35,288 bases of DNA from Methanomassiliicoccales archaeon UBA147. GTDB taxonomy: Archaea; Thermoplasmatota; Thermoplasmata; SG8-5. Both the position numbers and the translations under genes were made by a program. Location: positions 1 to 35,288 of the forward strand of contig DAJR01000036.1 of NCBI GenBank assembly GCA_002496385.1, in the 5' to 3' direction. This document shows, piece by piece, positions 1 to 7,302 of this stretch (the stretch's first letter is position 1; the number at the start of each line of letters is the position of its first letter). The notes beneath the pieces are model-generated. The model was not told the DNA's origin, ran no database searches, and was given only the letters and a program-made list of their open reading frames with translations.

Positions 1-310
<310 letters not shown>

Positions 311-778
311 ACGTAATATACCAATTTCACAGGATAAGTAGGAGGAATAGCATTGTGTTGAGACATGTTCTTCGGAACATGACGTGACACAATACGATCA
401 CCTCCGATTCTCATCTTGTGAGAACCAAAAACGGGTCACTGGTTGAACGCCCTCGGGCGCTATTCCAGTTTCCCCCTATACCTATTACGTCTACAGCGTG
501 TCACGTGCGACATGATGTGTCCTTCGGGACCCATCAGGTTACAAACGGACGCGCGGTGTCTTACGGACACCAAAAATGTGTGCGAAGCAATCCTGAGTTA
601 ATATTTGGTGGTCAAGCACTAATCGTCATCGAACGTATTCTATATTTTTAGATGGATAGCGGGAGCGCTGGAAGTTTGCTGGGTAGTTGTTTACCAACCA
701 CATGCACTGGCACCTGCCAACCCATGATGCCCCGCCCGAATATTTCATGATATCTGCTGGAGGGCAGGGCATCGCTGG
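311..778 (+). other. Structured, gene-free 16S trailer/spacer
   Basis: No convincing protein or tRNA gene is seen in these 468 bases. The stretch is rich in short hairpins with UUCG-like or small loops: cgccc/gggcg near 450-463, gatg-gtcc/ggac-catc around 513-534, and ggtgtc/gacacc near 556-572. This looks like a transcribed rRNA trailer followed by spacer. No 23S sequence and no tRNA were recognised. The AT-rich stretch at about 636-651 could hold a promoter for the downstream GNAT gene, but this is a guess. Confidence 0.5.
352..393 (+). other. 16S trailer hairpin, likely processing stem
   Basis: A two-part stem-loop begins 42 nt after the mature 16S end. The outer arms ATTGTGT (352-358) and ACACAAT (387-393) pair perfectly. 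The inner arms CATGTTC (364-370) and GAACATG (375-381) pair perfectly around a TTCG tetraloop. An internal loop separates the two stems, and outside them GGAGG (about 341-345) can face CCTCC (about 401-405). Archaeal pre-16S is excised at bulge-helix-bulge structures, so a role in 3' maturation is plausible, but the 5' partner strand lies outside the window. Confidence 0.55.
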
Positions 779-1759
779 TTGATCAAGGCAAAATTGCAGG
801 CGCCCCAAAACCTTATTACGCAGCATTCGCATTTGCCAGAGATGGCGGAGATCGCACAGTACCGCAATGAACTGCAGGATTTGTATAAACTCTGGTTCCG
901 TACTTCAAAAAATTTACCATATGCAGAGAGACTGGATTCTGACGCATTCAGAAGAGCTTTTCTGGAGAACGCCATGTCAGAGAATGTCTGTTTCCTGGCG
1001 CGCGAAGACGGAAAACCGGAGGGCGCGGCCATGGCCCATCTCTATCCCGGATGGGGTGCGGTGCTCCAGATGTGGGTCCCCCATGAAGACCTGGGTGACG
1101 AAAAGTCCGTGCTGTTGCTGGATAGGTGCATAGAACTCTGCAGGGAGAAGATTGTCCCGAAGATATCGCCGAAACCGCTGCTTGGCTCTCGGAGATACTA
1201 TGAATTTTTCAAAGGCAGGGGGTTCGTTATAAACGAGGAATACCCGGAAGGTCTGTGGATGCGGAAAACCCTTGATGCCATTCCCGAGTTTGACATGCCT
1301 AAGGGTCTGACCGTCAAGTTCACTGATGATTTGGATAAAAGCGGGGTCATCGAGAGCGTGGCCCGATTGGATGTGGAGATTGCTCGGGAGCAGTTGGACC
1401 TGGAGGCGAATATTGAGAAAAACATCCAGTCCCTCAGAGATGAAATGAGAGAGACAGATGTGATGTATGGCATTGCAAAAATCGATTCAAAATTCGTTGG
1501 CTATTCCAGGATCGGATTTACAGACCTCATCTCCGGAGAGAAAATGGCCAGTAACCGGGGTCTGGCAGTCAAGAAAGATTTTCGGAACAGGAAGATTGGC
1601 GAAGCTTTGCTGACCTCATCAATGAAAGCGGTGAGAGACCGAGGTTATGGCGAGATGTACATCTCCACCCATTCAAAGAATCCGGCCAGACGGTTGTACG
1701 AGAGGGTCGGATTCGATACTATCGAGACTGTGCCATCGCTTGTTTTAAGGATTGGTTAG
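779..1759 (+). CDS. Tandem GNAT-family N-acetyltransferase
   Basis: A 326-residue protein, about twice the usual GNAT length. The C-terminal half (about 170-326) is a recognisable GNAT domain: the VKKDFRNRKIGEALLTSS segment matches the acetyl-CoA pyrophosphate-binding motif A, and SKNPARRLYERVGFDT is the typical motif B end. The N-terminal half (about 10-165) has GNAT-like strand and helix order, with RRYYEFFKGRGFV as a degenerate motif B, but lacks a clear RxxGxG/A loop, so it may be a non-catalytic copy. The start is uncertain: TTG 779 follows GGAGGG with long spacing, TTG 797 is possible, and ATG 842 would cut into the first strand. It is the first of six GNAT genes in the left 17 kb. The acetylated substrate is unknown. 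Confidence 0.8.
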   Translation: MIKAKLQAPQNLITQHSHLPEMAEIAQYRNELQDLYKLWFRTSKNLPYAERLDSDAFRRAFLENAMSENVCFLAREDGKPEGAAMAHLYPGWGAVLQMWVPHEDLGDEKSVLLLDRCIELCREKIVPKISPKPLLGSRRYYEFFKGRGFVINEEYPEGLWMRKTLDAIPEFDMPKGLTVKFTDDLDKSGVIESVARLDVEIAREQLDLEANIEKNIQSLRDEMRETDVMYGIAKIDSKFVGYSRIGFTDLISGEKMASNRGLAVKKDFRNRKIGEALLTSSMKAVRDRGYGEMYISTHSKNPARRLYERVGFDTIETVPSLVLRIG

Positions 1760-1837
1760 AACATATGGATGTGCCGGTTGGGCACTCCCCCGCAACCCTT
1801 ATAACGGCCTTGGCCCATTTCATAATCGGATCGAGGA

Positions 1838-2191
1838 ATGCCGGGAAAGATAGTTCTGTACATCCGCACCAGAGAGCATCTCCAGAGAGACACCGAGCCC
1901 ACCGAGCACATGAAGGAGAGCCACAGGCGTACCGTCTGCGGGTATGAGGACAAACTGCTCGTAACTACCATTCACAGGTGGTTGCCAGAGAACGAGGAAA
2001 GGGTAAAGAAAATTGTGGGGGATTTTGCTGAATGCCATAATCTGAATTTGATTATTCACGACCGTGCTGGTTTCTGGGACAATCTTCGGGCTCGGATGAA
2101 AGGGATCGGGACCACACCGACTGTGATTCTTGGGAAGAATAGATTCGTTGGGGATGTGACCGCGGAGCAGCTGGAGGGTGCAATCCAATGA
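1838..2191 (+). CDS. Thioredoxin-fold protein lacking CXXC
   Basis: A 117-residue protein whose C-terminal half (about 65-117) reads like the second half of a thioredoxin or glutaredoxin fold: TTPTVILGKNRFVGDVT, with the expected cis-proline loop (TPT) and the last strand and helix. The N-terminal strand KIVLYIRT is also present. The CXXC redox site is missing; only single cysteines occur (VCGYE and AECHN), so it is either a monothiol protein or a non-redox derivative. A TATA-like TTATAA lies about 35 nt upstream of the ATG. Its last 4 bases overlap the start of the following GNAT gene (ATGA), so the two are probably co-translated. The function is not known. Confidence 0.7.
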   Translation: MPGKIVLYIRTREHLQRDTEPTEHMKESHRRTVCGYEDKLLVTTIHRWLPENEERVKKIVGDFAECHNLNLIIHDRAGFWDNLRARMKGIGTTPTVILGKNRFVGDVTAEQLEGAIQ

Positions 2192-2739
2192 GCGTTGAAT
2201 ACCGGCACCTGGCCCCCTTCGAGCTCGAGAAGCTCCGGGACATCGACCGCTCCGAGGTCATAGACGAGGTTTACTACTTCCGGTCGGGAAAACTTGTTCT
2301 AGAGAGGGAACATTACGACATGAAGGGGTTCCCGCCCGGGGAACTGGAGAAGATAATCGAGCGCCAGAAAACCCTGATTTCCGAGGGCGGAACAGTCGTG
2401 GGCGCCTTCGACGGCGAGAAACTTATGGGGGCCTCTTCCCTGGAGAATAAATTCCGGGGCAAACAGAAAAAATACATGAAGATGGACATACTGTTCGTCA
2501 GCAGGCCGCACCGGGGCCGGGGCATTGCCCGTCGGCTGGTGAAGATTGTTGGCGGCCTTGCGCGGGAGCGGGGCGCGGACGCCCTCTACATCTCGGCCAC
2601 GCCGTCCCGCCATACAGTGGAGTTCTACATGGGCTGCGGGGCGAAGCTTGTCGAGGAACTGGACCCGGAACTATTTGAATTGGAGCCGGAGGACATACAC
2701 CTGGAACTTGCACTCCAAAACCGGAATGATTGCCGATGA
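2188..2739 (+). CDS. GNAT-family N-acetyltransferase
   Basis: A 183-residue single-domain GNAT. Residues 105-125 carry the acetyl-CoA loop SRPHRGRGIARRLVKIV (an RxxGxG-type motif A), followed by a helix and the motif B segment ATPSRHTVEFYMGCGAKLV. The N-terminal part of about 65 residues (YRHLAPFELEKLRDIDRSE...) is typical of a GNAT branch with the opening EYRHLxPxE. ATG 2188 overlaps the stop of the preceding thioredoxin-fold gene, so the two form a two-gene unit. The substrate cannot be read from sequence; protein N-terminal or small-molecule amines are both possible. The 3' end overlaps a HEAT-protein remnant by 14 nt. Confidence 0.85.
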   Translation: MSVEYRHLAPFELEKLRDIDRSEVIDEVYYFRSGKLVLEREHYDMKGFPPGELEKIIERQKTLISEGGTVVGAFDGEKLMGASSLENKFRGKQKKYMKMDILFVSRPHRGRGIARRLVKIVGGLARERGADALYISATPSRHTVEFYMGCGAKLVEELDPELFELEPEDIHLELALQNRNDCR

Positions 2740-2872
2740 AACTGCAGTGGAAACATGTCCCCCGAACACTGGCGAATTGGTCAATACCACTGGGGGGAAG
2801 CTGGCGAAAGATGCGCTAGAACTGCTGCTTGAAAAGGACAGATGTGTTATCATATCATATTTAAATAGCTGA
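2726..2872 (+). pseudogene. Remnant 3' end of HEAT/ARM-repeat gene
   Basis: Reading from 2726, the segment ADETAVETCPPNTGEL, followed by VNTTGGKLAKDALELLLEK, lines up with the C-terminus of the intact HEAT-repeat protein at 4596-5021 (ADESEAETCHPGTDEI, then VRTTVGKLAGELLACLD). Similarity is also visible in DNA (gatgaa, acatgyc, ggcaaactggc-like blocks). Only the last 40 or so codons are left, and they begin inside the end of the GNAT gene. It is best read as a fragment of a second copy whose 5' part was lost. A small expressed peptide is possible but less likely. Confidence 0.6.
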
Positions 2873-2901
2873 GAAAATATTAGGCGGTGAGGATTGTTGC
2901 A

Positions 2902-2943
2902 ATGGCGGTCTGGCAAGTGATTATCAGATTGGGGTATCAATAA
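2902..2943 (+). CDS. Possible 13-codon leader ORF
   Basis: ATG 2902 opens a 13-residue reading frame (MAVWQVIIRLGYQ) preceded by a GGCGGTGAGG stretch at 2883-2892 that could act as a ribosome binding site. Its TAA ends two bases before the ATG of the following membrane-protein gene, a spacing that would allow translational coupling. A TATA-like ATTTAAAT lies at about 2857-2864. The ORF is so short that chance is a real alternative. Confidence 0.25.
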   Translation: MAVWQVIIRLGYQ

Positions 2944-2945
2944 CT

Positions 2946-3653
2946 ATGCCCAAAAAGAAAAATAAATGCAAAGAAGATGAACTCGAAATTTTTTTCAAAC
3001 GTCATGAACTGGGAATTGGCGTATCATTTGTAATTTGCGGCGTAGCATTGGCAATTTATTGTCTCAGAATGTCCATGACGGAGTTTACGGGGGAGGATGC
3101 CTGGCTCAATGAGCCGGGGGCGTGGTTACTGCTCGCTGTATTAGGCATGGTGTTCATTCTGGCGGGTTTCGCTGGTATAATGGATTATATTTCGCAGAGA
3201 GATGCGAAATTCTCATGGGTGGATTTGCCCACAAAATACACAGGGAGGCCCGAGCCGTTCATGAGGTATGAGCGGAAATGCCCGATATGTGGCATGAAAG
3301 GAAACCTTGAAGCGCAAAAGCTACATAATGGGAGAATGAACCTTATGATTTTCCATGCCAAGTGCAGTCTGTGTGGTTATGATGTCGAACTACCATGGCT
3401 TACGAGAGGTTTCGTGTTTGCCTTCCTCTTTACTATGATTGGAGGTTCGATGTACATTATCTGGCAACTCTATAATTTGGGCGGTCTCATCGCGATATTG
3501 GAGATGGCCGTCCATGTGTTTTTCCTCATCATGTTGGGAATTGTTCTGTATATGGTTTCAAATTATCTGATATTGAAGAGCAGGTTAATTGGTAGGTTCA
3601 TTGATTGGCAAATCGCCAGAAAACTCGAAATGTGGAATTCGCCAAAAAAATAA
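2946..3653 (+). CDS. Four-TM membrane protein with zinc ribbon
   Basis: A 235-residue protein of unknown function. Two hydrophobic helices at about 21-42 and 57-80 are followed by a soluble domain (about 85-150), then two more helices at about 154-178 and 182-207. The soluble domain has CPICG and, some 30 residues later, CSLCG, a classic zinc-ribbon pair (C-x2-C ... C-x2-C). Both ends are rich in Lys/Arg, suggesting cytoplasmic termini and a cytoplasmic zinc ribbon. A GGGGT about 10 nt before the ATG may be the ribosome binding site. The gene sits between remnants of a HEAT gene and a larB gene. I do not recognise the family. Confidence 0.8.
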   Translation: MPKKKNKCKEDELEIFFKRHELGIGVSFVICGVALAIYCLRMSMTEFTGEDAWLNEPGAWLLLAVLGMVFILAGFAGIMDYISQRDAKFSWVDLPTKYTGRPEPFMRYERKCPICGMKGNLEAQKLHNGRMNLMIFHAKCSLCGYDVELPWLTRGFVFAFLFTMIGGSMYIIWQLYNLGGLIAILEMAVHVFFLIMLGIVLYMVSNYLILKSRLIGRFIDWQIARKLEMWNSPKK

Positions 3654-3665
3654 TCATCGGTCGAT

Positions 3666-3783
3666 CTACACAGCCCGGTACACCATGCACCCCGCCCCGA
3701 AGCCCGCGTCTGCGTTGACCACTGATATTCCTGGCGCCCATTTGTTCAGCATGCCAATGGCGATATAATTTCAAATTGCCTCA
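3666..3783 (-). pseudogene. Remnant 3' end of a second larB
   Basis: Read on the minus strand, this stretch encodes GMLNKWAPGISVVNADAGFG and then AGCMVYRAV before a TAG stop (3666-3668). It matches the C-terminus of the intact LarB at 5839-6498 (GMLNSCVPGISVVNIDNGFG, then AACAVYRAL). Nucleotide similarity continues a little further upstream, to about 3783 (caaattgc), with small indels that break the frame. The rest of the gene is absent. The matching order and spacing with the HEAT remnant at 2726-2872 suggest that both belong to one duplicated segment. Confidence 0.75.
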
Positions 3784-3848
3784 GCAATCTACTGATGTGA
3801 GAAAACTTATTACATCGCGGCGATATTCTCAAGTGCAAGGAGAGACCG

Positions 3849-4538
3849 ATGCCATCATTCTTCCTCTGGCCGATGATCGTCCCGATAATCATTCCAATCC
3901 CCTATTGCTGGAAATGGAAGCGGGATTGCCTGAGGCATATCTGGCCCATTTTGCTCTCGATGATTTTGATTGTCCTGCTGTACGAGCCACTGGCCTGGGG
4001 CCTGGATTTCCCGGTCTTCGGGTACATGTTCTGGAAGTTCGTACTGTTTGTTTTTCTGCCCCTGGGTATTTTGTACTGGCGGAGTTCCCAGAGAGGCATT
4101 AAATCTATCTTGATTGGGTTGGGCGTGAAGAGGGAAAATGCGGGTGAATCCCTTAAACTGGCCCTGTTCCTCCTGCCCCTGATGCTGGGAACGAGCGCCG
4201 CGGTCTCGTTCTGGCTGGGCAGGTTGTATCCCCCCTCCGACATCACTTACACAGGCATCATGTTCATCGAATCCTTCACAGAGGAGTTCTTCTTCAGGGG
4301 GATACTGTTCCTCTATCTCTGGAAAATCACAGATATCAGAGTGGCCTATGTCACATCCATCGCCTGTTTCGTCCTCGTCCACCCCCAGTATTTCTGGGGC
4401 CTCGGTATGCTGGCCGTCCTCGTCCAGGGCATCCTCACCGCGATCATTGCCCATAAATCGAAGAACCTGACAGGGGCCTGGGCGCTGCATGGTGCCGATC
4501 GCATGTTCAGTCTCAGCATTCTGCCGTGGTTCTTGTGA
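3849..4538 (+). CDS. CPBP (CAAX-type) intramembrane metalloprotease
   Basis: A 229-residue, strongly hydrophobic protein with about 6-8 membrane helices. The C-terminal half has the CPBP/Abi signature: EEFFFRG (the EExxxR motif, about residues 144-150), FVLVHPQ (the FxxxH motif, about 173-179), and HGADRMFS near the end, where family members normally have HxxxN/B. The glutamates and histidines are the expected zinc ligands and catalytic residues. Family members cleave or process membrane proteins; in bacteria some give immunity to bacteriocins. ATG 3849 follows AAGGAGA at good spacing. The substrate is unknown. Confidence 0.85.
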   Translation: MPSFFLWPMIVPIIIPIPYCWKWKRDCLRHIWPILLSMILIVLLYEPLAWGLDFPVFGYMFWKFVLFVFLPLGILYWRSSQRGIKSILIGLGVKRENAGESLKLALFLLPLMLGTSAAVSFWLGRLYPPSDITYTGIMFIESFTEEFFFRGILFLYLWKITDIRVAYVTSIACFVLVHPQYFWGLGMLAVLVQGILTAIIAHKSKNLTGAWALHGADRMFSLSILPWFL

Positions 4539-4595
4539 TGGACATTTGGAGGTTGGTCGAAACGATTATTACCTGCCTTGCGCAGTCACTTGTCG

Positions 4596-5021
4596 ATGGA
4601 GAATATTGATTTAAACCCACAGATTCTGAAATTCACCCAGGACCTCTCCCATCCCGAGCTTTACAACCGGAAGCATGCCGCCTGGATGCTGGCCCGCCTC
4701 GCACAGAAAGGGGAGGCGCGGGCGATTGTGAGGGCAGGAGCGGTTCCGAAACTGGCGTTGTGCCTGAAAGACCCGGAAATGATTGTTCGGTACCGCGCAT
4801 TGTGGGCGCTGCTGGAAGTGGTTAAGCACGGGCAGAATGATGCGGTTCTTGCATTGGGTATTATTCCTGCCCTGGCAGGCATGGCTGCTGATGAATCCGA
4901 GGCCGAGACATGCCACCCGGGGACGGATGAGATTGTCCGGACCACGGTGGGCAAACTGGCCGGCGAATTGCTGGCCTGTCTGGATGTTGGACCTCAAGAT
5001 ATCGAATATGGGTCTCGGTGA
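4596..5021 (+). CDS. HEAT/ARM-repeat protein
   Basis: A 141-residue helical protein with armadillo/HEAT-like units: helix pairs around NRKHAAWMLARLAQKGEARA, VRAGAVPKLALCLKDPEMIV and RYRALWALLEVVKHGQ, the usual alternating hydrophobic pattern of protein-binding solenoids. Only two or three repeats are present, so it is a short member. An upstream TTG at 4578 is possible, but ATG 4596 sits about 27 nt after a TATA-like ATTATTAC (4565-4572), which suggests a leaderless mRNA from this ATG. It is followed after 3 nt by a tiny membrane-protein gene. A broken copy of its 3' end lies at 2726-2872. It is probably a scaffold or adaptor; the partner is unknown. Confidence 0.7.
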   Translation: MENIDLNPQILKFTQDLSHPELYNRKHAAWMLARLAQKGEARAIVRAGAVPKLALCLKDPEMIVRYRALWALLEVVKHGQNDAVLALGIIPALAGMAADESEAETCHPGTDEIVRTTVGKLAGELLACLDVGPQDIEYGSR

Positions 5022-5024
5022 AAC

Positions 5025-5192
5025 ATGCTGGCGGTAATCTATTTCCTGGCATTGATATTCTTCATCATTACAACTGCAATATGGATTCGCCTGTATAGAT
5101 TGGATAAAAATCTGTGGTATCTCAGATTCGCTGCATTTGGTATATTCTTCATTTTACTATTCTTGTATTTGCTCATTGACATGGTCATATGA
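5025..5192 (+). CDS. Small two-TM membrane protein (55 aa)
   Basis: A short gene that length cut-offs miss. ATG 5025 is preceded at 4 nt by GGTGA, which overlaps the stop of the HEAT-repeat gene, so it is probably translated by coupling. The product begins MLAVIYFLALIFFIITTA. It has one membrane helix at about 2-20, a short charged loop (RLYRLDKN) and a second helix at about 36-55, ending LLIDMVI. The base composition is clearly more AT-rich than its neighbours, as is common for small hydrophobic proteins. No family recognised. A role with the HEAT protein (membrane anchor or receptor) is an inference from the operon. Confidence 0.65.
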   Translation: MLAVIYFLALIFFIITTAIWIRLYRLDKNLWYLRFAAFGIFFILLFLYLLIDMVI

Positions 5193-5300
5193 TCCGTTAC
5201 CGTCATGCGATTCGTGCATTTTGGTATGAGTCCAACAGTCAAAGTCAATTCAACTTGGTTTATTTCAAAAGCATTTTAAACTCCGAAATCCATTACTTCC

Positions 5301-5837
5301 ATGGAGATTGGCATGGAAAGGAAGACGCGCGGAAGCGTTATCAATGGGTACCTGGACTACATAAAGAAGAGGTGGGGTGCAGAGGGGCTCAAGCAATGCA
5401 TTTCGGAGGTAGGGTTCGAGGGCATGCACTTCAAGGACGGCCATTATTACCAGGACGAGATGGTAGGCAATGTCCTGAGGTGGATAAGCAGGACCAAGGG
5501 TAAGGACGCAGTCAAAGATTCCGGGAAGTTCATAATGCACAATCTGGGCATCCTTTCGTGGCTGGTAAGGTTCACTACTGTCAAGACGCTTGCTGAAAAG
5601 TTCCCGGTGAACTACAGCGAGGTCTATGCCTTCGGCAGCTGCAAGGTGGACACGTCCGACCCGAAAAATCTCAAGCTGATTCTCAGGGATGTCGGGTATT
5701 ATGAGGAGGCCTGTCTGGTCTGGGAGGGCATATGCGAGGAAGCGCTGGCCATGACAAAAACGAAGGGCTCTGTCACACATACCAAATGCCAGAACCGGGG
5801 CGACAGCGAGTGCGTGTTCATTGTCCGCATTGACTGA
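5301..5837 (+). CDS. V4R/heme-NO-binding-like sensory domain protein
   Basis: A 178-residue single-domain protein. The opening MERKTRGSVINGYLDYI, the central helices and the C-terminal pattern GSVTHTKCQNRGDSECVF (a conserved Cys, then GDxxCxF) resemble V4R / heme-NO-binding-associated (DUF2378-like) domains that bind small hydrophobic or tetrapyrrole ligands. TTTTAAA at 5274-5280 is 24 nt before ATG 5301, fitting a leaderless start. ATG 5313, preceded by GGAG at 6 nt, is the alternative and would remove four residues. It is convergent with larB, with one base between the ends. No output domain is attached. Function unknown; the fold call is tentative. Confidence 0.6.
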   Translation: MEIGMERKTRGSVINGYLDYIKKRWGAEGLKQCISEVGFEGMHFKDGHYYQDEMVGNVLRWISRTKGKDAVKDSGKFIMHNLGILSWLVRFTTVKTLAEKFPVNYSEVYAFGSCKVDTSDPKNLKLILRDVGYYEEACLVWEGICEEALAMTKTKGSVTHTKCQNRGDSECVFIVRID

Positions 5838-5838
5838 T

Positions 5839-6498
5839 TCATTTTCCGTAGCTCTTCAATGCCCGGTACACCGCGCACGCAGCCCCGAAGCCGTTGTCTA
5901 TGTTTACGACTGATATGCCTGGCACGCAGCTGTTCAGCATGCCTAGAAGGGAAGATAATCCTTCAAAATTGCTGCCGTAGCCGATGGAGGAGGGCACAGC
6001 AATGACCGGTTGGGATACCTGGCTGGCGATTACCGAGGGCAAAGCCCCTTCCATGCCGGCTATGACGATGACCGCCATCCTGGGTTCCTTGTTAAGGGCT
6101 TCGACGACTGCCTGGGACCTGTGGATGCCCGCTACCCCGCGGTCGTAGAACCGCACGGGCTCGATGCCCAGGTACTCCAGGGTGGATGCCGCCTCTTCTG
6201 CAATGGAGATGTCTGATGTGCCGGCCGTCACCACGGCGCATTTTCCCACTTCTTTGTTCCAGCAGCCCCCGATGACCGCGACCTTTCCCTGCGGATTGTG
6301 CGAGATATCCTTGAACTTTGATTTTATGTGCCCGGCCTGGGTTTCTGAGACCTTGGTCGCAATGACCGGGTGATGCTTCAGGAGCCTGGATATCGCTTTC
6401 TCCAGGTCGGCATCGGACTTTCCGATGGCCAGCACCGCTTCGGGTATCAGTGTGCGCTTTCCCCGCTGCGGGTCCTCATGAACAGAGTCATTCTCCAT
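5839..6498 (-). CDS. larB: LarB, P2CMN synthase (nickel-pincer cofactor)
   Basis: A 219-residue AIR-carboxylase-like protein matching LarB: it carboxylates and hydrolyses nicotinic acid adenine dinucleotide to pyridinium-3,5-biscarboxylic acid mononucleotide, the first step of the Ni-pincer nucleotide cofactor. Family features are VTAGTSDISIAEEA, the FYDRGVAGIHR segment, VIVIAGMEGALPSVIA and the C-terminal VNIDNGFGAACAVYRAL. It overlaps the upstream larE by 11 nt, so both come from one mRNA. LarC, needed for nickel insertion, is not in this window. A decayed copy of this gene's 3' end lies at 3666-3783. The NCAIR mutase-like PurE branch is the alternative, but adjacency to larE makes LarB the clear choice. 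Confidence 0.93.
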   Translation of the reverse strand: MENDSVHEDPQRGKRTLIPEAVLAIGKSDADLEKAISRLLKHHPVIATKVSETQAGHIKSKFKDISHNPQGKVAVIGGCWNKEVGKCAVVTAGTSDISIAEEAASTLEYLGIEPVRFYDRGVAGIHRSQAVVEALNKEPRMAVIVIAGMEGALPSVIASQVSQPVIAVPSSIGYGSNFEGLSSLLGMLNSCVPGISVVNIDNGFGAACAVYRALKSYGK

Positions 6499-7297
6499 TC
6501 TTCCTGCTCCTCAATCCGGCCGGCACATAGCCGCCCGGGTCTGTCTCAACATTGTCCCATCCATAGGCCATTATCTCGGCTTTCAGAGCTTCCAGCTTCG
6601 CCCGGTTATGCGCTGTGTTCTCATCCCGGCCCAGTTCCAGGCGAACGCCTTTGCTTTCCGCCCTGGCCCTTATCATCCGAATGCCCTTGGACCGTATAAA
6701 ATCCTCGGTCGCATCGATTTTTCTAAGCATATCGTCGTCTATTTCCGTATTGAACGGTATTCGGGATGAAAGACAGGCAGATGCAGGCCTGGACCATTCT
6801 GCGATGCCTGTCTCTTTTGCCAGTTCCCGTATGTCGGTTTTGGTGAGGCCCGCTTCGGCAAGCGGTGAAATCACGCCGCACTCCCTGGCTGCCTTCGAGC
6901 CGGGGCGGTCGTCCGCTGAATCGGACGAATTCTCGCCGTCAAGTATGGCGGTGAGCCCGTCCTTGGCAGTTATTTCTTCAATCCTCCGGAACAGTTGGCG
7001 TTTGCAATGATAGCATCTATCGGGGGAGTTCCTCTTCACTTCTGGGTGCAGCCTTGATGAGATTATTAAATGCTCTAGGCCATGCTCCTTTGCAAATTTC
7101 CGGGCTGAATCCAAATCACGCTTCGGGGTAGAAGCATCTGCCACTGTGACGCACATAACCTTTCCGGCAACATGGCGGCCTGCCATTAGGGCCAGGTACA
7201 TGCTGTCAAGGCCGCCGGAGAAGGCTACGGCGCAGCCCTGCAATTTTCCGAGGATGCCGATCAGGGCTGTTTCTTTCCTTTCCAGTTCCGGGTTCAT
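6488..7297 (-). CDS. larE: LarE, sulfur transferase (nickel-pincer cofactor)
   Basis: A 269-residue PP-loop ATP pyrophosphatase family protein. SGGLDS at 27-32 is the PP-loop. LarE adenylates P2CMN and replaces carboxylate oxygen by sulfur to make the dithio-pincer. Three cysteines stand out: C95 and C98 (CYHC) and C175 (PASACLSSR). Type members with one cysteine sacrifice that cysteine's sulfur; three-cysteine versions are reported to bind a [4Fe-4S] cluster and act catalytically, so this one is inferred to be of that type. It starts at ATG 7297, 5 nt after the M42 peptidase stop, and ends in an 11-nt overlap with larB. Confidence 0.92.
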   Translation of the reverse strand: MNPELERKETALIGILGKLQGCAVAFSGGLDSMYLALMAGRHVAGKVMCVTVADASTPKRDLDSARKFAKEHGLEHLIISSRLHPEVKRNSPDRCYHCKRQLFRRIEEITAKDGLTAILDGENSSDSADDRPGSKAARECGVISPLAEAGLTKTDIRELAKETGIAEWSRPASACLSSRIPFNTEIDDDMLRKIDATEDFIRSKGIRMIRARAESKGVRLELGRDENTAHNRAKLEALKAEIMAYGWDNVETDPGGYVPAGLRSRKNGE

Positions 7298-7302
7298 GTT
7301 AT

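Noticed and set aside
3855..4490. Long minus-strand frame (211 codons) opposite the CPBP gene
   Set aside because: Its composition (Gln/Glu/Asp/His-rich with no hydrophobic core) is that of an antisense shadow; the plus strand has clear CPBP motifs.
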